Part shown: piece by piece, positions 12,701 through 22,800 of the stretch | Numbering within the stretch: the stretch's first letter is position 1 | How the letters are laid out: every line of letters starts with the position of its first letter | Assembly: GCA_963669155.1 (NCBI GenBank) | Contig: OZ022576.1 | Span: forward strand, 29,479,938 to 29,543,937 | Direction of reading: 5' to 3' | Length of the DNA: 64,000 nt | Source of the DNA: Arbacia lixula | Taxonomy: Eukaryota; Echinodermata; Echinoidea; Arbacioida; Arbaciidae | The notes under the pieces: generated by a model | Told to the model about the DNA's origin: nothing | The model's database searches: none | What the model saw: only the letters and a program-made list of their open reading frames with translations | Program-made: the position numbers and the translations under genes

Positions 12701-12801
12701 TCTTTGTTGATATAACACTTTTTGATGCCATCTTCTTCCAGCTTGGTATCAATGAGCTGCTTTGATAGCTTCCGCCATGCATCAGGTATGGAGGAAGACA
12801 T
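6715..12801 (-). CDS. Double-hotdog acyl thioesterase-like protein, two coding exons
   Basis: The exons are 12801-12672 and 7469-6715. The joint is GTAAGA donor after 12672 and TTTTCCAG acceptor before 7469, phase 1, giving 294 aa. The protein begins MSSSIPDAWRKLSK and ends KRNALKL. Near residues 186-201 it carries NWSDTDFNSHLNQADM, the D-x-N-x-H-x-N pattern of acyl-ACP/4HBT-type hotdog thioesterases. The preceding 150 residues fit a first hotdog repeat, as in plant FatA/FatB. The role is therefore inferred as hydrolysis of an acyl-CoA or acyl-ACP thioester. No signal peptide is obvious, so it may be cytosolic. The start at 12801 is the first in-frame Met, but a TTGCCATTCAG acceptor ends at 12821, so this exon could be preceded by a 5'UTR or short coding exon upstream. 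The substrate cannot be told from sequence. The intron contains a Penelope-like element and a LINE tail. Confidence 0.8.
7848..9150 (+). other. Intronic region with promoter-like CRE sites and a small open frame
   Basis: This lies inside the intron of the minus-strand thioesterase gene. At 8958-8965 there is TGACGTAA, at 8973-8982 AAGATGGCGG (YY1-like, Kozak-like) and at 9017-9024 a perfect CRE palindrome TGACGTCA. The ATG at 8975 opens a 58-codon frame to about 9150 beginning MAESLTEVATVTM. It has no recognised homology and no clear splice donor. The longer overlapping frames at 8144-8503 and 8671-9003 show no family features. It may be an alternative promoter or a first exon of an unrecognised plus-strand transcript. 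Confidence 0.3.
9365..10985 (-). mobile_element. 5'-truncated Penelope-like element (RT + GIY-YIG)
   Basis: A 446-codon open frame (10979-9639) starts inside reverse transcriptase motif A (SLFTNVPI) and continues through GAAMGSPVSAVVANLYMES and RYIDDTFI (residues 106-113). FLDTMV, YRKPTHTDQY and YPRRFI follow. The C-terminal GIY-YIG endonuclease follows, with IVYNIPCKGC (residues 299-308), SYIGE (311-315), the EHKRD histidine at 327 and VKEAINIRLNP around the catalytic Glu 373. This arrangement is diagnostic of endonuclease-bearing Penelope-like elements. The RT N-terminus is missing, so this is a 5'-truncated copy. Beyond 9639 a frameshifted tail (9661-9365) extends the family's 3' sequence, ending in DEVLQRHTKRRDLF-like codons. 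It sits in the thioesterase intron in the same orientation as the gene. Confidence 0.88.
10990..12288. other. Intronic AT-rich DNA
   Basis: Part of the thioesterase intron. Two imperfect direct copies of a block containing ATTGATGCTCGATTAC and TGGGAGAATGTTT lie near 11790 and 11910. No exon recognised. Confidence 0.5.
12470..12551 (+). mobile_element. CR1/L2-type LINE 3' end with (AAAT)n tail
   Basis: A conserved-looking segment with CAGGGCCCCCAGGGAGAACA and GGGGCTACCCTGTTTAAA is followed by an AATAAATAAATAAA tail. This is the usual 3' terminus of CR1/L2-like LINEs. The upstream 12290-12470 may belong to the same insertion, but no RT motif was seen there. Confidence 0.5.
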
Positions 12802-13137
12802 CTCTCTTCTTGCTCCTAATCTGAATGGCAAATGCAGAATTTTAAATATTTAAGAGTTACATTTCACATATTTCAGGTTTAATGTCAAGCCTGCCCAAGT
12901 TGTGAATTTCAGGAAACCCTCCAATCTAGTAGTCTGGTATTACTAAGAAATAAAGACACTGGGGAAGGAAATGGAGCCATCTTAATCATGTTATCGCATA
13001 AATGAGGGGGCTATTGAATGCCTACTTGCTGCAGAAAATATCACATAATCCAACTCAAAATTTTGATCCCTTCAATTTGCCTGCAATTGTTAATGTTATC
13101 ATAGTATACCCTCGTCAAACTTCGAGATAATAATAGT

Positions 13138-13672
13138 CTAGGGGTGGTATTCCAGAATTCTCCTAAGTTTTCTCCTAAGACTAAGTCCCAAACTAGAGCT
13201 AGAGTTGCCTAAGAGAGCAAGATATTGGTATTCCGGAACGTCCTCTTAGGACTCTCTTAATGCACATTAAGGAGGGTTTGACCAGGCCCACTGTGCATTT
13301 TTAGCCAATGGAGGGAAGTGTTTCATTTATGAACAGCCAATCGCAATCACAGCATCTCATCGGGACCTTCTCCTAGGATTGATCTTAATTTTGTGGTCGT
13401 GCAACACATCACATCAATCATGTACGTGCGTGTGCTATGAACGGCTAAGGCAGGGGGTGGCTCTCCTAAGTTTTCTCCTAAATATTCTTCTAAATCCTCT
13501 CTTATGCGCATTCTGGAATACAAATCCTCCTAACATTATGATTTGCATAAATTTGCATAAAGATAAGAGAAAAGTAAGGAGAAATCTTGGGAGCGGACTT
13601 AGTAGAATCTTAGACTTAGGATAAGATTTATCCAAAGTGAACATTTAGGATAATTCTAGAATACCACCCTAG
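13138..13672. mobile_element. MITE with GGGTGGTATTCYAGAATT ends
   Basis: The left end CTAGGGGTGGTATTCCAGAA and the right end (reverse complement CTAGGGTGGTATTCTAGAAT) are inverted. Sub-terminal sequence rich in CTCCTAAGTTTTCTCCTAA also recurs inverted near the right end. About 535 bp, with no transposase. It lies just upstream of the thioesterase first coding exon and could affect its promoter. Confidence 0.7.
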
Positions 13673-14449
13673 AACTAAGTTTGACAAAAATTACCAACTC
13701 CGCCCCCCCTCCCCCCGGTGGGGTCACTCCTCCGTAGAGGGTGCATGACGTGTATGACTATCACCACAACTGCAAATAACCCCATTTTGCAGTAAATTTC
13801 AAGGACATTTTGTGAATTGTAACCCCCTTTTTTTTACGTCAAAACAAGGAAAAAATCAAACTTTTTAATACCCCTATGACACTTTCGCAAATTTACCCCT
13901 ATTTTACCATATTTCAAGAACAAGACATTTATACCTTTTTTTTATTAACATAAAGGTGTCGACCAGAGTCTTTGAATAACAAGTTCACAAACAAGAAATA
14001 ATCAGTTCAACATTACTGACCTTTTATTCCTTACAAAAACAAAAGTCAGACAAAAGCAGGTGCGGGGCGCGCTCTTCCGAATCGCGACTGGGCTCCGAGA
14101 ATTTTTCTTCCTGATTAAATTTCCATTTTTCCCTTTTCATAACCCCTATTTATCAATGTCGAGGACACCTATGTACCCTCATATATCAATTTCAAGGACA
14201 CCTGTGCCCCCCTATTTTCTATATTTCGAGGATTATTTTTAACCTTGGACATTGCTTGAAATTGACCCCTTTTTCCGCGATTTTGGTAACGATTGTACCA
14301 ATTACCAGTAATTCACTTTGAGTTTGAGTGATCGAGCCGGGCCCCTCCCCCCAAAAAAACAAACAAACAAACAAACAAACACTTCAATTTGTTATTCTAA
14401 ATCTAAAATGAAAGGTATTTCAAAGTTTAGTCCTCAATTAAGCTATATC
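13673..14449. other. Intergenic, low complexity
   Basis: Contains repeated pyrimidine-rich blocks (TTTACCCCTATTT, AACCCCTATTT, CCCCCCTATTTTC) and an (AAAC)n microsatellite at 14352-14381. No gene recognised. Confidence 0.45.
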
Positions 14450-14800
14450 ACTGCAGCTCCGAAATGTGTGTCAATTTACTTCGCGCAGTGGAAACATGGA
14501 CTGATCGCGAATACGTACGCAGCTACTACCCTACCTGTTATCCCATTGACATTGCAACAGGGACTTCCCCGACGGTGGTTGGACCGGCTCGCCGCCGAGT
14601 TTCCGGCAGCGCGACCGGTCGTCATCACGAACGTTGCTCGTCTTGCAGATTGTGGAGAGTGGCGTTGATTTTGAGAATTTGCTAAGTGAACCGCCTACAA
14701 GAGGAGAAACACTTCGCGGGGAGGACGAACATTGCGTGACATATGTGATGGCCTTTAACAGCCGAAAATGTCTAAATTGTCCACTGTAACCCAGCATGAT
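14450..14800 (+). other. GC-rich exon-like island, unidentified
   Basis: This stretch is markedly richer in G+C and CpG than the AT-rich flanks. After a possible acceptor ending TGCAACAG (near 14562) one plus frame stays open to a TGA at about 14787, encoding segments such as IVESGVDFENLLSEPP and RGEDEHCVTYVMAF that look protein-like. Two other plus frames and one minus frame are also open over much of it. I recognise no family and cannot define both splice sites. It may be a terminal exon of an unknown gene, a CpG-rich promoter, or a transposon remnant. Confidence 0.25.
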
Positions 14801-15385
14801 TCACGCCGGGGATTCACGTTTATGAATTATGTTTATAATCCAGTTTCCGGTGCCGTTTTCTTTTTCTTCAATATTCTTGTTGACCGATTGCAAAGTGAGC
14901 TATCGATACTCCATGCTTGTATGAAAAATGGAAAATATTTTGTGTTCCTCATTCGCATGCTGGACATCATAGTTAGAAGAGTATAATTATTCGTTTTTGC
15001 GTTTTTGTTATTGTTTCTTGAACAAATATATTGATTCAATTCATTGTTCAAATATGTTTGAATTAAGTAAGTTAGATGCTAAGTGATGACGTATGCGGTC
15101 GATCATGACGTTGTGATACCATGTTGTGGTTCAACATTGAACTCAACAATTAATATAATGTTTCATTGTTTTATAATAAGAAGCTCTTCGGCTTACGCTG
15201 GGTCTAGCGCGTAGGAGATAACATAGAAATTTGTAGGCAAATAAACGAACAAAAACACAGTACATGTGGATGTGACAAAACACATGTACCGTGTATACAC
15301 AGTGATGTGGAGTCACGTACTCCCATGGGGCGAAGGTGATTCCCCCGAACATCTTCCAGTTTGTGTATGAAATTAAACTGGATAG

Positions 15386-15444
15386 CCCCCCCCCCCCCCC
15401 CCCCCCACCGTAAGCTCTTCAGTCTTCCATCCTCAAGACACACA

Positions 15445-15514
<70 letters not shown>
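15386..15514. repeat. Poly(C) tract and (CA)n microsatellite
   Basis: A C-run at 15386-15406 is followed by a long (CA)n array at about 15437-15514. The open frames reported over it are low-complexity artefacts. Confidence 0.95.
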
Positions 15515-15515
<1 letters not shown>

Positions 15516-18500
15516 GAAACGTGATGATTTTAGTAGGGTGTAAGACAAGAATGTATGAAGCTGAGCTGGTAAGATTAACATGAATTATCATGTATGTGTA
15601 ATACCACATTAATGTTATTAAACCTATAACAATATATTGCAGTTTTCGTTATCATTGACTTCATCGTAAAGTTTCTTCATCCAGAATTTCCAGAAGACCC
15701 TTATAATGATTCATTACCATGGACCTACTGTAGAAGTTCCATGATTATTCACGGCAAAATCTAGAAAAGAGTTAGGCCACAATTCACAATGCCCATGATC
15801 TCACGAGGGATATTACACTAGTTTGGTTTGCGATAAGGTGCTAATAAGATCAAGTGAGGGTAACTTTCCAAAACGTTACAGGCATAGAACATATCTTGAA
15901 AAACGTGGTATGACTACAAACAAAGCATGCATTTAAATGTGCTTTGAATGTGTCCATTGCGAGAGTGTACTAATATACATGTATACTATTTTGAAAATGG
16001 TGAAACTGTCGGTATCACTATGTGGTTGTATTCTTTCAGGATATTTGAGCCACTTATGGCGTGAAGAAACTAAGGAAGGAATAGAAAGAGTGAAAAGAGG
16101 AGAAAGAATGTCTATATTGTATATACACACATGTATATAATACACAATATTGTTTTGGGCTAGAGTTTTTGGTGTTTAAATTAAACATAATATAAATGAG
16201 ATGAAATGGAAGGAGTGGGTGGTGACGAGATTTCTGAATAAATCACAAAGTGTACAGGAAAAGAAGAGAGAATTCAAGGAGGGAGGCAAAGTGTGGTGAA
16301 ACTATAGCAAGAATTGCAACCAAACTATTAGTTCTTTCAATATAAAAAATGGAGAGTATCACCATCATCCTCACCCGCACATCCCATCACTTAGTAGTTC
16401 GCTACTATTTCCACAGACCACCACCACTATCATCCACAGTATCACCACCACCACAGTACATGTATCACCACAATCATCATCAACATGACGATGTCTGCAA
16501 TTTGATCTTAGCGTGCTTGTGGTGTATTGCAATTCGTTATACACGTACGAAGGGGCTATGTCGGGTATTATTAGTCACTATGAACATGGCCTTTCGTTAC
16601 ACGGACAAAATTTAAAAGGGACCCTTAAAAAAATTGCATAACAAAAGACCATATTAATAGCGAGTCTGTCACACAAGTGACACAACAAAAGTGATTTAAC
16701 TTTTTTTTTTGTGTGTGAAAGGGCTATCTTTAGAAATGTGTTGTTTCTTTGTGCCATAACACGGTATAGTAGGCTTATTTTAGGCTAGGAGCTATATTTA
16801 GAGTATCTTTGTGCAACAGTCAAGGATTTCTCACCATAACTTTCCGCTTATTCTCAAATCATATGTACCAGTAAACACCTTTAGATTGATCCACTTCAAA
16901 AGAAATAAAACATGTTGATATCTACAGTCATTTTTATTCTGATTCCATTTGTACTTGCTTTGACCAGTTTGAACATAATTTACAAAACCACTTTGTGGTA
17001 AGTTGAACTAGTGACAAAGCACAAGGTAATGTCCACGTCATCCAGGTTGAGGCATTGCATTTGGATACATCCGCCATGTTGGGACACAAACTGTGTTTTG
17101 CCAAGCACGGCTTCATTGCATGCACTGGTCAACATAGATGAAATGTCAACATTACTTGCGCTTTGGACAATAGTTTTGTTCCAGTGAAGTAAAGTGTAAG
17201 ATTGGTTGAGTTAATGAGGACCATACGTCAAGTTCAGAGGTCTGCTCCCCTCCGAGTGTCATGACTAGCTCCACATTAAAATAACCAGAATGCTAATACT
17301 TCGGCTGTAGCATACATTTTAAGACCATTCTCAGTCGTTCTTCTATAGCTTTTTTTTTTCACTTTTTGTTTTTTTTTGACATTCATATATTTACAACTTT
17401 AATAATAGATGATCACATAATATTCTAAAAATAACTTCACGTTCTTTCTCAGAGTATGACACATAAACAGTTTCAGAGTATGTGTGTATGGTTCAAAATA
17501 TGAATATTTTGGACAAAGTAAAAGGATTTACAACTAATATCTGAAATATGTATACCGGTAAAACAAAACCCTAATCTTGACTCCAGAGCATGATATACAT
17601 GTACATGTATATAAGATGTATCAGGAATAAAATGAGTTAGATGTAATTGCAATATTACATCAAAAATTGAAAGCAATATTACTTCAATAATATCCAGTGC
17701 AAAGTAATTTTTGCATGTGTACATGTGCAGCAATGTATGAATTGAGAATTACATACTACATGTACTACAATGTTTAGTTACACATGTATATCATATAACT
17801 TGAGATGAAAAATTAAAGGATATATATAATAAATGGGTGAAGGCTGTGAATGGAATTCTCCTATATGTAGAGATGTTTGAGCAAAATGGGAAATGAAAGG
17901 ACGGGATTAAAGGAAAAAAGCTGAATATCAAATTCTTCCATATCGAGAGCGATTCGAGCAAACAGAGGAAGGCTGCAATAGAAAGTCAAACAAATGGCAA
18001 GTGCACGCTACAAGTGACAGCTTGAACATGAAATTTTATTGAACCACATCACCGAAGTATGCTAATGCAGTGGATGGAGCATATGCACAATGGATATGTG
18101 ATAGTTCTTCCGAGACGAGAAGAAACAGGCGTTTTGATACATACGAGAAACAAAATGGAGAGAGGGATGGATAGGTTCCTGATCTGCATCACAGCACCAG
18201 GCCTGAGGCAAGCTCGGAGGGTTGATCCACCGCATCGCCCCACCCAGGAAATCCAACCCAGGTGGTTTAAGGATGCAGCTTCATAGAGAGCCTGCCTCGG
18301 CTGCGGTGAGCAGTGATGGAGACCCATCAGCTACAAGCATGCACGCAATTGTACTCCGCTGTTTGCTCATTACTCGGACCAATTGGCATGCAGGCCAGCT
18401 AGAGGGGGAGCTATCACATCTCAAATCTCTCATAAACACAAACATCACAGAAAATGAACTAAATTGTTTCACATGCTTCAAAGAAAGAAATAAGAATGAA

Positions 18501-19160
18501 AACAAAATGAAAAGTCTTGAACCGTCACGTTGGTGAGAAGGTACAGCACAAGAAAAACCTATCACTAAGTCAACATATCAACAAGCCTCCATATTATGAA
18601 ACATAATACTTATTCCCTATTCTTTGAAAATTTTCTGGAATGTATTGCCACATGACATATATGTTATTAAATGGAAACATATATCAAAGGCAATCTGGAG
18701 AAACTACACAATTGTCCACATTTAAACTCATCTTGGATGTGCTTTGCGTTTTAATGCATGGATTCCTCTAAGCAAGGTTGTTTGTTTCATCATAGGTTGT
18801 CTTTATTGCAATACTTGGCAGTGCTTGCTTCAAAAAGAGACGGGGGGGGGGGGGGGGGAAATCTGATCTACCGTTACACACCATAACACATTTTTTTTAA
18901 TATATAATTTCTAGTGCCCAATAAAATGGCATGAGGCAACAATTTGTTTAATTTTTTTTTGACATACTGTACTTATTAGTATGCTTCTCTGGAACATACA
19001 AAACTTACCGGCACATTGAAATCAACTTTTTATTTCTCACCTCACTTTTTTTCAAAATCTTAAAGACCTTTTTGAAGTCAGAACTACGTGTATTTTTAAC
19101 AAAATACTTCACATATGGTAACCTGGGAATCACATAAGTAAAATTAGTATATTACCAAAA
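15515..19160. other. Intergenic region downstream of SEPHS2
   Basis: No gene recognised. It holds the second copy of the 3598-type dispersed repeat (16010-16140), a CAC/CAT-rich stretch (16360-16500), a TACATGTACATGTA palindrome (17596-17609) and a G-run at 18842-18858. Short frames at 18050-18330 overlap on both strands and show no family motif. Confidence 0.45.
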
Positions 19161-19169
19161 AGTGTGGAC

Positions 19170-19175
19170 TTTATT
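19170..19175 (-). terminator. Candidate poly(A) signal of SEPHS2
   Basis: An AATAAA on the minus strand lies about 720 bp downstream of the SEPHS2 stop codon. A second AATAAA-like site is near 19030. Either would define the 3'UTR that must contain the SECIS element. Confidence 0.45.
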
Positions 19176-19454
19176 TTCCTTGATTCACAACCTGGTACAA
19201 TCAATAATCTCTTGAAATTGTTTTTCTGAAAGTCGTACATGCACACCCGTGCTTTCAAATAAAATTGAAAAAATGCCATGCACATGGCAAACAAAATTAA
19301 TATGAAAACATGCTATGTAGAATTGGATATCTATGCAGTGATATGAACATTATACAATAGTGAGATTAGTCTTGCAGGTGATTGTCACAATACGAATACT
19401 GCCATACTTCCACAGGATATGGTGCCATGAGGAGTGAAATATCAGCCACTCATC

Positions 19455-19490
19455 CAGCTTAGACGAAAAGTTGACGTTTCGTTAAAGCTG
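19455..19490 (-). other. Hairpin in the SEPHS2 3'UTR
   Basis: CAGCTT pairs with AAGCTG, and internally ACGAAA pairs with TTTCGT across an 8-nt loop, with two small mismatches between the helices. It lies in the presumed SEPHS2 3'UTR. It lacks the UGA/GA quartet and apical AA needed for a SECIS, so its role is unknown. Confidence 0.4.
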
Positions 19491-19895
19491 AACCAAGTAC
19501 ACAAGTTTTCTAGGTATGCCAAGCTGTAAAATCAGACCCAACCTGATGGAAGGACTTATATATGAATGTGAAATGAAAGCCATGGTCAAAATTTTTAGGA
19601 CAAAAATTCATGACATGATTGCTTTATGTACCATATGTCATTATGCTGACTGACGAAACAAAAAGAAACATTTCATGGTATAAAAACAAAACACTTGAGT
19701 TACTTACAATGGATCTACACAAAGATAACAATTCAATGTAAAATGTAATGTAGCATTGATGATCATCATTCCATGGGTGTTGCCATCATATCCAATGGAT
19801 GCTGCATCTGGGAATAAATCAGTCATACATCCCCTTTGCACAGTTTGTAAACGTCACATGTAAGTGTTCAAACAGAATATCTGTGATCCACCATT

Positions 19896-22800
19896 TTATG
19901 TCAGATTAGTTGGGACTGCGATGACACGAGGCTTCTCAATGATCTGTGCTGTGCGCTGGCCCCTATCTACGATGCCGATGATCCACGCTGCGTGTCTGCT
20001 GGTCTTCTCCATCTCTCGACAGAACGCAGCAGCCTGCTCACGAGGGAAAGCGATCAGCAAGCCACCTGCATTTAAAAAACAAAGACGCAAACAAAAATCA
20101 TGTTTAGGAATGCTGTTTGAAACAACAGGTTAAATAAATTGCACACACATATATACTTTGGGATTGCAGAGTAAACCATACAAATAGTAGCAAATACAAC
20201 TACAGGCAAACCCTGTTATAACGACGATGTCGGGACCCACACATTTTCCTCACTATAGACAAACAGTACATGATTAATACATAACATATTTACCACTACT
20301 ATTGTAATATTTCAATCATTTTTTAAAGCATATTAAACTGAATTGACTTGGTAAAAATTCACTAAAATATCTAACAGCACATTTGAAAATGTAAATAAAT
20401 GACACTTCCAATGTCTCGGTTTCCTGACAAATGTGGAATTGTGTTCGTGCATGTGTGTGTGGATTCTTGCACTGCATGTGTGATCAGTCTCTCGTGATGG
20501 GAGGTTTGACAGCGCAAAAAAAAAATTTGCTTGTGTTGTTGTCGCATTTCCCTCACTGGGCGGCGTGGCCAAAGGGAGTGCCCGTAATAACGGGACCAAT
20601 TTCCTTTGTTTTTCTTTATTATTGGGCTGGGAATTTGCCTCGCTATAGCCGATCCAGTTATATGAGAAGCAGAACACACCAAGGTCTATGGAAGAAAAAT
20701 TGGGACCCAAGAAATGTTCTCATAGTAAGTAGATTCTCGCTATACCCGTGCTCATAAAAACAGGGTTTGCCTGTAATTTCATGAAAGAAATGTAACGTCC
20801 AATTCTATGAAATATGTTAATGTGATAATACATATAATATTTCTTTTACATCGCTTTTCTAGTACCGAGGTACCATTCAAAGTGCTTGGGTATTACCCTG
20901 GCTTTAGCCATGCAGCCATAATGTTTTGTTTTTTTTGTAAAATATACCCACCAGATACATATTTACTAATCCAGGGGGGTGTTTCACCAAGCTTTTCTTA
21001 AGCTTAGAACGACTTAACGCACGACAAGTAAACCTTTCTTGTGCTAAATGAGAAACCCCAATTTGTTCCATTTTTATTATAGTGATTGTTAATTTCCAAT
21101 AATCCTACGCAAATTTGACAAATCATAAAAATTTCTATTAAGAGGCTTGTTAATAACAAGAATTTTAATTTACAATGATCAGATTTCAACTTCAGCTGAT
21201 GAAATCCAAATCACTGAGAGTCTGATTAAGCTGAAGAAGTGGTCACCAGTCGTGCTTAGTCATTCTTAGCTTGGTGAAACACCACACAGGGTTGAGATAT
21301 TCATTCTTCACAAATCAATGGAGGTACCCACCAGATGTTTCCGGGGAGTATCCTTGAAGGAGCTGGAACTGGTTCCCACAGGTTTTGGCAATGATATTCA
21401 TGTTGGCGATGACTGGAAGATTGTGGATGACAAAGCGAACATCATTCTTCTGGCTCTCCACCAGGTTCTTGGCATGGCCCAGGATTCCAAAGCCGGTGAC
21501 GTCTGTGGCTCCATGTGCGTTGAACTTGCCCATCAAGCTGGCAGCTATCAAACAGAGGTAGGAAGAATCCAAAGTGCAGTTATACATCGACTATAAAAAA
21601 ACAGCCACAAATACAAAACAACCACATTGAGGGATGGGTATAACTACATAGTGATTTACCCTATTTCCTTAATTCATCTATACAGAGAGAGCAAATACAT
21701 TGCTTACACTAATTTGGTGTTATGGGTAGCTTAACACATTCACACCTGTGATAGTTGCATCTCTCTTCATAATACTATTATGCCATTCACTGCTTGTTGA
21801 ATATAATGTGAAGAAAAACCTTCCTCATAGCCCTGTAAGTACCATGATACCATGGGTGCCTGAAATATGTAATAAGTCAATGGGGTTGTCTTATTACTGA
21901 TAACTTCAATTCTCAAATTGAAGTAAAGACCTACCGTGCCTGTTGAGAAGACTCATGTTGTACATGGCCTCTTGGTAGGCCCGCTCCACCTCCTCAGGAG
22001 ACACCACCGACTGGATCTTCTTCCACTTCTCAGGCTGGTCCAGCCACTGGTGTGCGTTGACTGCAATCTGGGTGCCCAGCGGCTTGGTCAGTACCAACAC
22101 GTCGCCTATCACTGCGTTGTTGGGGCTGTTACATGTAGGAAGACGTTCAAATAGCAGAGTAAGATGTATGATTATGTCATGGCACTTTTCCCCCCTTCAT
22201 GATAATTCTCATACTTGTTAGAAAACAACCCAAATTATGACACTCATCTCTGATATTGACACAATACACAATGACATAATGGAAGAACTATCACTCTGTT
22301 GTTTGGACTTTTATGAAGATGATTAATGAGCTGATTAAAAAATATGATTTCATCATGGCACATTCCCCCCCCCTTCATGTTGCAATTACTGATCTCGTTA
22401 GAAAACATACCCAATTATGCCATTAATCAGTCGTATTGAAAGATGACATATCGTATCAAATTACATGTACATGTAGTTTGAAATTTGGTATGATTCCTAC
22501 ATGAAGAATATTGTAATCTTGAGGTTTCCCTTTGGCAGTCATATCCAAAATGCATAGCAAATCACTATTCCATACAAGGAAAATCATCTGAGTTTGAGAC
22601 GGGCAGCCCTTGGCCACTACTGCAACAAGCGAACAGTATTTAATTGATTGATAAGAAATTAACAACACTACCAACACTTGAGTGTCATATAAGTGTTGAA
22701 CAGTTCATCTGAAAAAATTATTATACAATTTTAGTTTCCGTAGGGTGATTCACAAAATTTGAGCAGTATTATAAATCAGAAATAAATTCATAAGTAACTA

